Shown here: piece after piece, positions 8,380 through 16,897 of the stretch
How positions within the stretch are numbered: position 1 is the first letter of the stretch
Layout of the letters: the number at the start of each line of letters is the position of its first letter
Notes under the pieces: generated by a model
The model's input: the letters and a program-made list of their open reading frames with translations, nothing else
The model's database searches: none
What the model was told of the DNA's origin: nothing
Assembly (NCBI GenBank): GCA_036268995.1
Contig: DATATB010000113.1
Location: 28,840 to 92,839 of the forward strand
Length of the DNA: 64,000 nt
Source of the DNA: DATATB01 sp036268995
Lineage (GTDB): Bacteria; Planctomycetota; Planctomycetia; Pirellulales; PNKZ01
Direction of reading: 5' to 3'
Program-made: the position numbers and the translations under genes

Positions 8380-8438
8380 CGAGCGGCTAGTACGCTCGAT
8401 GTGGTGGCAGGCTTGAGCGCACGTTCGTGCGCCTCAAG
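8380..8438 (+). promoter_or_regulatory. Two consecutive RNA hairpins in the leader of the sigma-54 activator gene
   Basis: Hairpin 1 (8380-8398) has the arms CGAGCG and CGCTCG with a 7-nt loop. Hairpin 2 (8411-8438) pairs GCGCAC with GTGCGC around a GTTC loop and extends by five more pairs past one bulged C. They stand just upstream of an intrinsic terminator (8458-8499). The canonical ANTAR hexaloop (A at position 1, G at position 4) is not obvious in either loop, so the link to the ANTAR protein is inference. Confidence 0.5.
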
Positions 8439-8457
8439 GCACTACGTAGGCTAAGAC

Positions 8458-8499
8458 AGCCCCTGGTGAGTTCTCCGGAACGCGCTAGGGGCTTTTTTT
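8458..8499 (+). terminator. Intrinsic terminator between ANTAR regulator and sigma-54 activator
   Basis: AGCCCCT (8458-8464) pairs perfectly with AGGGGCT (8487-8493) and is followed by a run of Ts. Inside the loop GTTC and GAAC can form a smaller stem. It is 140 bp after the ANTAR gene and 160 bp before the activator gene. It may simply end the first transcript, or be a regulated attenuator. Confidence 0.8.
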
Positions 8500-8660
8500 G
8501 TCTTCGGCGCAATAGCTGCTAGGCCGGAAGAACCGCACGTGGGGCTAAGCGTGCGCTGCCGTCCTTCCTTGTTCCAGCACGCCCCGTAGACGGCGACCTC
8601 GGATGGTCGCCGGCAAGCGTTTTCCAGGCAACCACTCAACTCCAGCGCATTTGAGACCCT

Positions 8661-10241
8661 ATGAGCAACGCTCGAGTTCCGACCGAACACCATATGCAAA
8701 ATAATGGCAAAGGCTCGCCCCAGGCGACGCTCGAAGCACTTGAAAATCCGGAGCCGGGCCCAGCCGCGCCGGCCGAGTTGGCTCCGGCCGTAGTGTTGGT
8801 CGTCGACGACGACCGAGCCGTGCGGCATACGATCCGCCGCATCTTCGAAGAAACGCCGCTCGAGATCCTCACGGCCGAGAACGCCGAAGAAGGCTTGAAA
8901 ATCGCCTCGCAACGTCATCCCGACGTGATCTTGCTCGACGTCATGTTGCCCGATCGGTCGGGCCTCGACATGTTCGAAAAGTTCCACGAGCTGGACGCCA
9001 AGGTGCCGGTGATCTTCATCACGGCTGGCGAAAAAAGCGACACCGTCATCAAGGCCATGAAGCTGGGGGCCTACGAGTATCTCGTCAAGCCGCTCGATTC
9101 GAAGCAAGTGCGCAGCCTGGTGAACCGGGCCATCGAGATTCGCCGCTCAACCGAAATGCCGGCCGACACTGGCGAGCCCACGGCCGAAGAAGAGGTGCGC
9201 GACTACCTGGTCGGCCGCTCGCCCGCCATGCAGGAAGTTTATAAGGCCATCGGCCGCGTTGCCTCGCAGGACGTGACCGTGTTGATTCATGGCGAAAGCG
9301 GAACCGGCAAGGAGCTGGTGGCCCGCGCCATCTACCAGCACAGCGCACGGTCCAAGGGACCGTTCCTGGCGGTCAACTGCGCGGCCATTCCCGAATCGCT
9401 GCTGGAGAGCGAATTGTTCGGTCATGAAAAGGGCTCGTTTACCGGCGCCGAAAGCCGGCGCATCGGCAAGTTCGAGCAGTGCAACGGCGGCACGCTGTTT
9501 CTCGACGAAATCGGCGACATGTCGCCGCTGGTTCAGAGCAAGATGCTGCGGCTGCTGCAAGAACAGGCCTTCGAGCGCGTGGGCGGCAACGAAACGATTC
9601 GCACCAACGTGCGGATCATCGTCGCCACGAATCGCGATCTCGAGCAGATGGTCAAACGCAGCGAGTTCCGCGCCGACTTGTATTACCGGCTCAACGGCTT
9701 CGTCATCAAGCTGCCGGCCTTGCGCGAGCGCAAGGACGACGTGTTGGTCCTGTTGCAGCACTTCCTCCGCCATTTCAGCCGCGAGCTGGGCAAAAAGGTC
9801 CACGGCATCTCGCCCGAGGCCCTCGAACTGCTGTTGTGGTATCCCTGGCCGGGCAACGTCCGCGAATTGCAAAGCGTGCTCAAGCGGGCCTTGCTGCAAA
9901 CAACCGGCGAAGTGCTGATTTCGGACTTTTTGCCCGAGGACGTGCGCACGCGAGGGGCCCACGGCGGCGCCGCCGGCGATCAGGCGGTCGATGCCACGCC
10001 GGTCACCGAAGCGTATATCGACACGCGCATCCGCGAAGGCTCCGAGGATCTGTACGCGGAAGCGGTGGCGCTGCTCGAGCGCGCCCTGATTACACGCGTG
10101 CTCCAGCACACCAAGGGCAACCAGTCGCAGGCAGCCAAGATCCTGGGCATCACGCGCGGCAGCTTGCGGAACAAAATCCGCACCTGCGGCATCGCCATCG
10201 AGCACGTAGTCATGTCCGACAAACCGGCCGGCGTAAGCTAA
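8661..10241 (+). CDS. NtrC-family sigma-54-dependent response regulator
   Basis: A 526-residue activator. Order of domains: receiver (about 45-160, phosphoacceptor Asp93 in LLDVMLPDRSG), AAA+ sigma-54 interaction domain (about 183-420, Walker A GESGTGKE at 211-218, sigma-54 contact loop GSFTGA, Walker B GGTLFLDEIGD), and a C-terminal Fis-type helix-turn-helix (GNQSQAAKILGITRGSLRNK). It should activate sigma-54 promoters after phosphorylation. The insert before the HTH (about 440-465) is longer than usual. The start at 8661 lacks a strong ribosome-binding site; an in-frame ATG follows at residue 12. It is convergent with the hybrid kinase and probably belongs to the same pathway. Confidence 0.93.
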   Translation: MSNARVPTEHHMQNNGKGSPQATLEALENPEPGPAAPAELAPAVVLVVDDDRAVRHTIRRIFEETPLEILTAENAEEGLKIASQRHPDVILLDVMLPDRSGLDMFEKFHELDAKVPVIFITAGEKSDTVIKAMKLGAYEYLVKPLDSKQVRSLVNRAIEIRRSTEMPADTGEPTAEEEVRDYLVGRSPAMQEVYKAIGRVASQDVTVLIHGESGTGKELVARAIYQHSARSKGPFLAVNCAAIPESLLESELFGHEKGSFTGAESRRIGKFEQCNGGTLFLDEIGDMSPLVQSKMLRLLQEQAFERVGGNETIRTNVRIIVATNRDLEQMVKRSEFRADLYYRLNGFVIKLPALRERKDDVLVLLQHFLRHFSRELGKKVHGISPEALELLLWYPWPGNVRELQSVLKRALLQTTGEVLISDFLPEDVRTRGAHGGAAGDQAVDATPVTEAYIDTRIREGSEDLYAEAVALLERALITRVLQHTKGNQSQAAKILGITRGSLRNKIRTCGIAIEHVVMSDKPAGVS

Positions 10242-10254
10242 TCGCCGGCCAAAG

Positions 10255-10276
10255 CCCACGGACTGCGGTCCGTGGG
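10255..10276. repeat. CCCACGGAC palindrome between convergent genes
   Basis: CCCACGGAC (10255-10263) and GTCCGTGGG (10268-10276) form a 9-bp perfect stem with a 4-nt loop between the ends of the sigma-54 activator and the hybrid kinase. A diverged copy in the opposite orientation is at 34919-34949. It probably acts as a shared terminator or a dispersed REP-like element. Confidence 0.65.
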
Positions 10277-10282
10277 GGGCTA

Positions 10283-13213
10283 TCAAACCGATGCCGCACG
10301 CTCAGCGCCTCCGTGCTCAAAAGCCTTGAGCGCCCGCAGCAGGCGTTGAACGTGTTCGTCGAGCTGCGCGAGTTGCTCGTCGCCGCCTTCGAACGTATGG
10401 TCGTGGCCATGCTGCTCGAGTTGGCCGGCCAGTTTGGCCGCCTGCCGGGCTTCGAAGTTGCGCGCCATGCCCTTGAGGCTGTGGGCCGCCAATTCCAGCG
10501 CCGGCCAATCGCGCGCGGCCAGCGCCTCGCGAATCTGGACGACCAATGCCGGACCATCTTCAGCGAAGAATTGCGCCAAATTTCGAAACAGTTCGCGATC
10601 GCCGTCCATCCGGCGCAAGGCGGCCTGGAAACCGACTTCCTCGGCCGGCTGTGGCATGAGGGTCGCCGCACACGGCCGGGTCACCAACTCCGTGCTGGGC
10701 GGCGTGCCTTCCACGACCGCAATCAACTCGCGCGCGTCCAACGGCTTGGCCAGGTACCCGTCCATGCCGGCCGTCATACAGGCCTCGCGATCGCCGCGCA
10801 TGGCATGGGCGGTCATGGCAATGATCGGCACTCGGGTGCCGGTCGACTGCTCGTGCTCGCGGATGGCGACCGTCGCGCCCAGGCCATCGAGGTGCGGCAT
10901 CTGCACGTCCATCAGCACCGCATCGAAGGGCTCGGCCCGGTACAGCTCGAGCGCCCGAAATCCATCGGCGGCCAGCCGCACCAGGTGGCCGCGCTTTTCG
11001 AGAATCCGCACCACCAGCTTCTGATTGGCCGGCGTGTCTTCAGCCACCAGAATGCGCAGCGGCCGCACCGCAGGCTCCGACTTCTCTGGTTGGACTGCAG
11101 GCGAGATCGGACGGCCGCTGGCCAGGGCGGTCAGCGCATCGCCCAATTCGGCTGCCCCCACCGGTTTGGACAAATGTTCGACTCCCAGGTGCCGGCAGCG
11201 AGCCGTGTCGGCCTCGCGGTTGACGCTCGACAAGAGCATGATAATCGAGCCGCTCCATTTCGGTTGCGACTTGATTCGCTCGGCCAGCTCGAAGCCGTCG
11301 GTGCCGGGCAAACCGGCGTCGATCAGCAGCAGCGCGTCGTGCGAGCCGGGCGTGTGGTCGACCCAGTCGAGCGCTGCTTCCGCAGTTTGGGCCGTAGCCG
11401 CTTTCAGCCCGAAATCGGCCAGCGCCCGGGCGAGCATCGTCTGGCAAGTGCAATTATCGTCGACGACCAGCGCCGCGCGGCCGGCGTAGTCGGGCAATTG
11501 ACGATCGACCGTTTCGGCCGCATCTTGAGCGACTTGAAGCATCACGAGGAAGTGAAACGTACTGCCCGCGCCCGGTTGGCTTTCGACCCAAATCCGGCCC
11601 CCCATCATGTCGATCAATTGGCACGTGATCGCCAGGCCCAAGCCCGTGCCGCCGAAGCGGCGCGTGGTCGAGCTATCGGCCTGTACGAACGACTCGAAGA
11701 TCGACGCCTGCTTGTCGGCCGCAATGCCGATGCCCGTATCGCGCACGCTGCCGCGCAGCCGTAGTTGATCTCCCCAGCGGCCTTCGAGTTCCAACCGCAC
11801 CACCACCTCGCCCACTTCGGTGAACTTGATGGCATTGCCCACCAGGTTGGTTAGTATTTGCCGCCAGCGCTGTTGATCGCCGATCAGATTGTCGGGCACC
11901 TGCGCATCGATATCGAGGACCAGCTCCAAACCCTTCTGGTGCGCCCGCAACGCCAGCACCCGCATGGCCGCGGCCATCGCCTTGCGCAGGCTGAAAGGGG
12001 CGGCCTCGAGTTCGAGTCGGCCGGCCTCGATCTTGGAAAAGTCGAGGATGTCGTCCAGCAGCCGCAGCAGCCAATGGGCCGACTCCTTGACGATCGACAA
12101 ATACTCGCGCTGATCGGACGAAAGATCGGTATCGAGTACCAGGTCGGTCATGCCGATCACGGCATTCATGGGCGTGCGAATTTCGTGGCTCATGTTGGCC
12201 AGCCATTCGCTCTTGGCGCGGTTGGCGCGTTCGGCCGCCTCTTTGGCCGATTGCAATTCTTCCTCGGCGCGGCGATGGTGCGTGACGTCGTTCTGAATGG
12301 CCATGAAGCGGACGATGTGCCCCCGCTTGTCGAGCACCGGAAAGATGTTCATCGCCACCCAGTAAGTATGGCCGTCCTTGTGGTAATTCAGGATCTCCTC
12401 GGTGAAGCTTTCACCGCTCGCCAGCGCGTCGCGAATTCTGGTCACGGTCGCCGGGTCGGTGAGCGGCCCTTGCAGCGCATGGCCTGGTTTTTTGCCGACC
12501 ACTTCGAACTCTTCATAGCCCGTGATCCGGGTAAAGCCGTCGTTGACCCATTCGATCAACCCATCGCGATCGGTAATCACGACGGCATGATCGGTGTTGC
12601 TGGCCACCAATGACAGCACCGCCAACTTGTCCTTGAGCTGCTGCACTTTGCGGAACTGCCGCTCCAAGTCGCGCTCTTTCAAACGCAATTGCTCGAGCGC
12701 CTCGTACAGCTCGCGATTGTGGCCATAATTGGGCACCGCGGGCCGCGGCGCTTCGCGCGTGAGCAAATCGCCCCACTGGGCTGCCGTGGCGGCGTCAATT
12801 TCAGGGCTGCGGGCCGACAGTGCCTTGCCCAGAACGACCACCGTTCCTCTGCCCGGCTGGCTCTCGATCGAGAAATGATCGACGAGCTTGCGGGCCACGG
12901 CGATGCCCGATTTAGCCTCCGCGTCGGGATCGGCGGCATCGAGCAGCCTGGCAACGTCGGCCATGCCGGGCCCGTGATCGGTTACCGTGGCCTGCACAAA
13001 TCGCCGACGACCCCGCTGCGAGATCGAAAACTCGACGCTGCCGCCAGCGGCATGCCGCTGGGCATTGGCCGCAATTTCAGTTAGCGCCGTGGCCAGCCGG
13101 GTCTGATCAAACGGGCTCAAACCGGCCAGGCCGCCTAGCCGCTTGGCATGGTGCCGAACAATATCGATCTGCCCCGGTTCATCGATCGGAACCGTCAAAA
13201 CCGGCAAATTCAT
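10283..13213 (-). CDS. Hybrid sensor histidine kinase with an extra N-terminal RsbT-like ATPase
   Basis: A 976-residue multidomain kinase. Residues 1-135 form an RsbT/RsbW-like GHKL ATPase (N-box EIAANAQRHAAGG, G1 box DHGPGM, then a GTVVVLGK end). A coiled coil (about 165-200) precedes a PAS domain (about 203-310) of LOV-like sequence that lacks the photoactive Cys. Then come HisKA (His343 in NMSHEIRTPMN), HATPase_c (about 450-570), a first receiver (LLIDAGLPGTDGF), a second receiver (VLMDVQMPHLDG) and an Hpt domain (about 875-960, AAHSLKGMARNF). No transmembrane helix is visible, so it should be cytoplasmic. Likely partners are the two response regulators upstream. Confidence 0.93.
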   Translation of the reverse strand: MNLPVLTVPIDEPGQIDIVRHHAKRLGGLAGLSPFDQTRLATALTEIAANAQRHAAGGSVEFSISQRGRRRFVQATVTDHGPGMADVARLLDAADPDAEAKSGIAVARKLVDHFSIESQPGRGTVVVLGKALSARSPEIDAATAAQWGDLLTREAPRPAVPNYGHNRELYEALEQLRLKERDLERQFRKVQQLKDKLAVLSLVASNTDHAVVITDRDGLIEWVNDGFTRITGYEEFEVVGKKPGHALQGPLTDPATVTRIRDALASGESFTEEILNYHKDGHTYWVAMNIFPVLDKRGHIVRFMAIQNDVTHHRRAEEELQSAKEAAERANRAKSEWLANMSHEIRTPMNAVIGMTDLVLDTDLSSDQREYLSIVKESAHWLLRLLDDILDFSKIEAGRLELEAAPFSLRKAMAAAMRVLALRAHQKGLELVLDIDAQVPDNLIGDQQRWRQILTNLVGNAIKFTEVGEVVVRLELEGRWGDQLRLRGSVRDTGIGIAADKQASIFESFVQADSSTTRRFGGTGLGLAITCQLIDMMGGRIWVESQPGAGSTFHFLVMLQVAQDAAETVDRQLPDYAGRAALVVDDNCTCQTMLARALADFGLKAATAQTAEAALDWVDHTPGSHDALLLIDAGLPGTDGFELAERIKSQPKWSGSIIMLLSSVNREADTARCRHLGVEHLSKPVGAAELGDALTALASGRPISPAVQPEKSEPAVRPLRILVAEDTPANQKLVVRILEKRGHLVRLAADGFRALELYRAEPFDAVLMDVQMPHLDGLGATVAIREHEQSTGTRVPIIAMTAHAMRGDREACMTAGMDGYLAKPLDARELIAVVEGTPPSTELVTRPCAATLMPQPAEEVGFQAALRRMDGDRELFRNLAQFFAEDGPALVVQIREALAARDWPALELAAHSLKGMARNFEARQAAKLAGQLEQHGHDHTFEGGDEQLAQLDEHVQRLLRALKAFEHGGAERAASV

Positions 13214-13522
13214 GCTTAAGCTCCCGAGATTTCCAAATCTACGAGTCTTTCGTGGCCGCGGTCAAACGCTTGCAGGCCTAGCTGCGTCGCAGCGCGGTCA
13301 CAAATCATCGCCGCGGATGGACGCATGCGTTTGCTTGACAAAACGATTACAATGGCGCGGCCGGATTGAGGACATTTTTATGTTACGCTTGCTGTTGACG
13401 ATCGCATTTCGTCCGGAACGGACATTGCTGTTCTAGCACCCGGTCCGTGACATCACAGGCGAACACCGCACGGGCGACCCAATACACTCATCAACATTTT
13501 GCACCTCAGGAGCTCGACAACC
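13214..13522. other. Intergenic region, divergent promoters expected
   Basis: This 309-bp stretch separates the hybrid kinase (minus) from the YSPV-repeat gene (plus). A TTGACA at 13335-13340 has no matching -10 element at normal spacing. An 18-codon frame (ATG at 13381, MLRLLLTIAFRPERTLLF) is open but has no other support. No RNA gene is recognised. Confidence 0.4.
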
Positions 13523-13999
13523 ATGACACTTCGCAAAGCGCTCGCCGTGGCACTCGTTTGTTTTCCGCTGATGACGGCAACGGCATCTGCCCAATATGTC
13601 TATCAAACCTACAGCCCCGTCATCAGTGGCTTCGATCCTCTGACCAACACGCCGGTCAGCACGTATCGCACGGCCGTGACCTACAGCCCGGCGGTCGTGC
13701 CAGCCGCACCGGCCTGCTGCCAACCCGCCTTGGCGCCACCGGTCGTCAGCTACAGCCCGGTGACCACGTATTCTCCGGTCACCACATATTACGCTCCGGC
13801 GGTCCCGGTAACGACCTACAGCCCGGTCGCTGCGGCCGTTTATCGGCCGGTGACGACGTACATGCCGATGACCGCCTATTCGCCGGTGGTCACGACTTCG
13901 TACTATGCTCCTGCGGCGGTCTATAGTCCGGTGGTTTATGGCACGCCGTACGTACCGGGCGAGCCGGTGCGCAATATCTTCCGCGCGCTGCTCTACTAA
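13523..13999 (+). CDS. Secreted tyrosine-rich YSPV-repeat protein
   Basis: A 158-residue protein: signal peptide (MTLRKALAVALVCFPLM, cleaved near ASAQ), then a low-complexity region of repeated YSPVTTY / YRPVTTY / YAPAVP units, with one CC pair. Such Tyr-Pro-Val repeats recur in planctomycete exported proteins and may be structural or cell-envelope linked. No enzyme motif is present. The ATG at 13523 is preferred over 13499 because CAGGAG lies upstream and the signal peptide begins there. It is monocistronic. Function unknown. Confidence 0.75.
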   Translation: MTLRKALAVALVCFPLMTATASAQYVYQTYSPVISGFDPLTNTPVSTYRTAVTYSPAVVPAAPACCQPALAPPVVSYSPVTTYSPVTTYYAPAVPVTTYSPVAAAVYRPVTTYMPMTAYSPVVTTSYYAPAAVYSPVVYGTPYVPGEPVRNIFRALLY

Positions 14000-14072
14000 G
14001 AATCGTTGGCAACTGATTATTGCCAACTAGGCAAGCTGCTATCCGGACCAATTTATTTAAGGAGGAATGGTC

Positions 14073-14504
14073 ATGCCCGTACGTACTTCCGAAGCCGTGT
14101 GGGAAGGGGACTTGAAGGAAGGCCATGGCACGATGTCGCTGGGCGGAGGTGCGTATCGTGGGCCTTATTCGTTCGCCTCGCGCTTTGAGAATGGCACGGG
14201 CACCAATCCCGAAGAGCTGATCGCGGCAGCCCATGCCGGCTGCTATTCGATGGCCCTGTCGCACGGCCTGGCCACGGCCGGCCATCCGCCCAAGCGCGTA
14301 CACACCACCGCCAAGGTGCACTTGGAAAAAGGCGAAGGCGGCTTCAGTATTCCCCGGATCGACCTGGTGACTGAGGCCGAAGTTCCCGGCATCGACCAGG
14401 CAAAATTCCAAGAACAGGCCGAGACGGCCAAAAAGAATTGCCCAATCTCCAAGCTCCTGGCCGCAGCGCAGATCAGCCTGACGGCCACGCTGGTAAACAA
14501 ATGA
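14073..14504 (+). CDS. OsmC-family peroxiredoxin-like protein
   Basis: A 143-residue OsmC/Ohr-type protein. The N-terminal beta region (AVWEGDLKEGHGTMSLGGG) leads to the catalytic segment TNPEELIAAAHAGCYSMAL with the first active Cys, and the second Cys is in TAKKNCPISKLL. OsmC proteins reduce organic hydroperoxides with thiols and protect against peroxide stress. The start at 14073 (MPVRTSEAVW) has a perfect GGAGG seven bases upstream; the ATG at 14067 overlaps that site. Convergent with the stress-protein gene across a heptad-repeat hairpin. Confidence 0.92.
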   Translation: MPVRTSEAVWEGDLKEGHGTMSLGGGAYRGPYSFASRFENGTGTNPEELIAAAHAGCYSMALSHGLATAGHPPKRVHTTAKVHLEKGEGGFSIPRIDLVTEAEVPGIDQAKFQEQAETAKKNCPISKLLAAAQISLTATLVNK

Positions 14505-14586
14505 TGAGCGATGAATGCGGAATGCTGAATGCCGGAGCTGGCGATAGCTCCAGCATTCAGCATTCCTACTTCCGCATTCCGTCTCT
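14503..14586. repeat. Heptamer-period inverted repeat between convergent genes
   Basis: The block reads in 7-bp steps: gatgaat, gcggaat, gctgaat on the left and agcattc, agcattc, ctacttc, cgcattc on the right, so the right half is an inverted version of the left. Arms 14519-14532 and 14553-14566 are perfect 14-bp complements, with GGAGCT/AGCTCC inside. It can fold as a bidirectional terminator between OsmC and the stress protein. Confidence 0.75.
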
Positions 14587-15098
14587 CACCCTTCGGGTAA
14601 GGAAACGGGCTCCGCGCCTGTGCGGGCGAAAATTTCCTCGGCCTTGGTCAGCATGCTTACGCCGGCCGGCGCCGTGTTCTCGGCGGCCACCAGGATCTTG
14701 CCGCGCGTGACTTCCTGGTCGTAGTAGTTGGCCAATTCCTTTTCGACGCCGCGTGTCATCATCGCGCCGATCAGACCGCCGGCAACGGCCCCTGACCAGG
14801 CAAACAGCGCTCCGCCGACCAGCAAGCCGACGCCGCCGGTCGCCACGAACCCCGCAACGGCCGTCAGCCCGCCGAGCAAGGCTCCGATGGCTCCGCCGGC
14901 AGTCGCGGCAGACGCGGTGTGCGATCCCGCCGGTTGCTGATGATCAAACTGGCGAAAATGCTGTTCGGTAAATTTGTCGGAGCAGATGACCGTAATGTTG
15001 TCCTTGGTAAATCCAGCGGCCAACAGGTCGCGGACGGCATGGTCAGCCTGGGCCATAGTGCTGAAGATACCCACACGAATCGGCTTGTTCTGGTCCAT
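14586..15098 (-). CDS. General-stress 17M/YflT-like membrane protein
   Basis: A 170-residue protein. The first 60 residues resemble the YflT/general stress protein 17M domain (VGIFSTMAQADHAVRDLLAA). Then follow two Ala/Gly-rich hydrophobic glycine-zipper segments (about 64-90 and 93-112), probably membrane-inserted, and a C-terminal soluble part (KGKILVAAE-type region near 130-150). Homologues are induced by stress in Gram-positive bacteria, but the mechanism is unknown. AGGA lies at good spacing before the ATG. Convergent with OsmC. Confidence 0.75.
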   Translation of the reverse strand: MDQNKPIRVGIFSTMAQADHAVRDLLAAGFTKDNITVICSDKFTEQHFRQFDHQQPAGSHTASAATAGGAIGALLGGLTAVAGFVATGGVGLLVGGALFAWSGAVAGGLIGAMMTRGVEKELANYYDQEVTRGKILVAAENTAPAGVSMLTKAEEIFARTGAEPVSLPEG

Positions 15099-15172
15099 CG
15101 TTGGTTCCTGCTTTCCGCCGTCACGATTTGAAAAAAAAGAACTCCCGGCCCGCTTCCGATCATACCCGATTT

Positions 15173-15718
15173 TCAGTCGAATAGCTTCGCCTGGCTCGGA
15201 TCGATTCGATCGTAAACCAGCCGGTCCGCATCGATCACCCGCGCGTGGGGATTCAGCACGTGCGGCCGCGTACCACCGTCCATGATATCCTGCACGTCAA
15301 AGCCGTGAACCACCAGGGCATCGGCCACCAGCCGACGATGGCAGCGCCAGGGAACCGCCTCCGAGCACATGATCGCCGTCGGCTGCTGCCGAGCTTCGAT
15401 CATCAACTGCTCGAGCGCCTCGCGAAACTCGGCAGTGTCCATGTAGTCGGCGTACGACCGAAACGATTCGTTTTGCCAAAAAACATGCGGCGAATCGTCG
15501 CGCCCCTTGCGCCGGCCTCCCAACTCGACATGGTGAATATAGTCGACTCCGGCCGCCGGCAGCCACTCGGCCATTTGCTCCTTGGCAAAATGCGGATAGC
15601 GTCTGGAGCCCGGAAAGCGGCGAATGTCGACCAGCCGCCGGATGCCGTTTGCGCGCAGCAATTCCAAGAACTGCTCGGCAGAACGCGTGGAGTGTCCGAT
15701 CGTGAAAATCGTGTCCAT
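15173..15718 (-). CDS. DUF488 domain protein
   Basis: A 181-residue DUF488 protein: opening MDTIFTIGHSTRS, then LVDIRRFPGSRRYPHF, VELGGRRKG and the Cys-containing IMCSEAVPWRCHRR. The family is widespread, and a nucleotide- or nucleic-acid-linked function is suspected but not shown. The ATG at 15718 is chosen because the family begins at this sequence; the open frame extends 50 residues upstream without conservation. A 212-bp region separates it from the divergent PGPGW gene. Confidence 0.85.
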   Translation of the reverse strand: MDTIFTIGHSTRSAEQFLELLRANGIRRLVDIRRFPGSRRYPHFAKEQMAEWLPAAGVDYIHHVELGGRRKGRDDSPHVFWQNESFRSYADYMDTAEFREALEQLMIEARQQPTAIMCSEAVPWRCHRRLVADALVVHGFDVQDIMDGGTRPHVLNPHARVIDADRLVYDRIDPSQAKLFD

Positions 15719-15930
15719 CGGAGTTGCTAAATTAGCTGCACCCAACGAGATTCCTCGCTCGGCGGAAGCCTCTTCCCTCCCGGGTTTTGTAACCCGCTGG
15801 CATTCTACGCGCCGGGCCAAGGGGGCGACCGCTGGGCAACGGCTCGGGGTGGCTTCAGCAGCCGACACGCGCTACGATACATGGCCGGCTCGCTCGCTGC
15901 ATTAGGCGCCAGACGCTTGACCTGTTGCAC

Positions 15931-16200
15931 ATGATTCATCCCGTGAAAGCGATCATCCGCCGAGTTGCCGGCGTCCTGTTGGTGTTGCTGGGCATCGTCG
16001 GCTTGCTGATGCCGATTTTGCCAGGATGGCTGTTTCTCATTCCCGGCGCCGTGCTGTTGGGCTTTGACGTGCCGAGAATGGTGCGTTTTCTGGGCCATCT
16101 CGAACTGCGGTTCCCGCGCTTTAGTGGCCTGCTGGGTGCGATCCGGCAACGGCTGCACCGCTACCACACCGGCGAAGATTGCGAGCCGCCGCTGCCCTGA
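15931..16200 (+). CDS. PGPGW-type small membrane protein
   Basis: An 89-residue protein with an N-terminal basic segment and one or two membrane helices (about residues 9-40) carrying LMPILPGWLFLIPGAVLLGF, typical of the PGPGW/TIGR02611 transmembrane family. The tail is basic (IRQRLHRYH). No function is known. ATG 15931 is preferred over the TTG at 15925. The peroxiredoxin gene follows on the same strand after 142 bp. Confidence 0.75.
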   Translation: MIHPVKAIIRRVAGVLLVLLGIVGLLMPILPGWLFLIPGAVLLGFDVPRMVRFLGHLELRFPRFSGLLGAIRQRLHRYHTGEDCEPPLP

Positions 16201-16342
16201 ATGTCGCGATTGCCGCTGCGGCAAATGAAACCATTTTGCCTGGCCGACACCGTGGATTTCGGGATTTCGGCGTGTTACCCTATTTCTTCAACACACGGTC
16301 CCGCCCCCCCCTGCACAATCCCACCATTAGGAGTCGTAGATC

Positions 16343-16870
16343 ATGAAACTTTCAACCTTGTTGTTCAGCGCGGTGCTAGCCACGGCCATGGTCGCCGGGG
16401 CAGCCGCCGCCGAATTGAAGCCGGGCGATCCGGCCCCAGCCTTTTCCATGCAGGGCAGTGATGGCAAGATGCACACCCTGGCCGATTACAAAGGCAAAAA
16501 GGCCGTTGTCATCGCCTGGTTCCCCAAGGCCTTTACCGGCGGCTGCACCAAGGAATGCAAATCCATGCGGGCCGACGGTGACGCGCTGCGCAAGTTCGAC
16601 GTCGCGTACTTCACGGCCAGTTGCGACACGCCCGATAAGAACAAGGCCTTCGCCGAATCGCTCGAGCTCGATTATCCGATCCTTAGCGATCCGACCCACG
16701 ACAACGCCACCGCGTTCGGCGTTCTGGGCCCCAAGGGCAATGCCCAACGCTGGACCTTCTACATCGACAAGGACGGCAAGATCGCCGAGATCGACAAGAA
16801 GGTGAAGACCGAAACCCACGGCCAGGACATTGCCGGCAAGCTCAAGGAGCTGGGCGTCGCGCAAAAGTAA
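16343..16870 (+). CDS. Exported AhpC/TSA-type peroxiredoxin
   Basis: A 175-residue peroxiredoxin with a signal peptide (to about residue 23, AAAAEL). The peroxidatic cysteine is in PKAFTGGCTKECK (second Cys four residues later, as in Bcp/PrxQ-type enzymes), followed by VAYFTASCDTPD, SDPTHDNATAFGVLG and RWTFYIDKDG. It should reduce peroxides in the periplasm; the reductant is unknown. AGGAG lies upstream of the ATG at good spacing. An intrinsic terminator follows and overlaps the 3' end of ligA. Confidence 0.93.
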   Translation: MKLSTLLFSAVLATAMVAGAAAAELKPGDPAPAFSMQGSDGKMHTLADYKGKKAVVIAWFPKAFTGGCTKECKSMRADGDALRKFDVAYFTASCDTPDKNKAFAESLELDYPILSDPTHDNATAFGVLGPKGNAQRWTFYIDKDGKIAEIDKKVKTETHGQDIAGKLKELGVAQK

Positions 16871-16897
16871 CTCGCGGCGAATTAATCAACTTTCCAG

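Noticed and set aside
9147..10286. Minus-strand open frame of 379 codons opposite the sigma-54 activator
   Set aside because: It is antisense to a gene with clear receiver, AAA+ and HTH motifs and shows no domain or start signal of its own; high GC makes such shadows common.
9479..11764. Plus-strand open frame of 761 codons spanning two real genes
   Set aside because: It crosses the end of the sigma-54 activator and runs antisense to the hybrid kinase; the translation is Arg/Ala-rich low complexity.
10283..13213. Blue-light (LOV) photoreceptor
   Set aside because: The PAS sequence is LOV-like (LQGPLTDPATVTRIRDAL) but the cysteine of the NCRFLQ motif is replaced by KPGHALQ, so a flavin-Cys adduct cannot form.
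13335..13340. TTGACA as a -35 promoter element
   Set aside because: No -10 hexamer is found at 16-18 bp spacing; the nearby TACAAT is only a few bases away.
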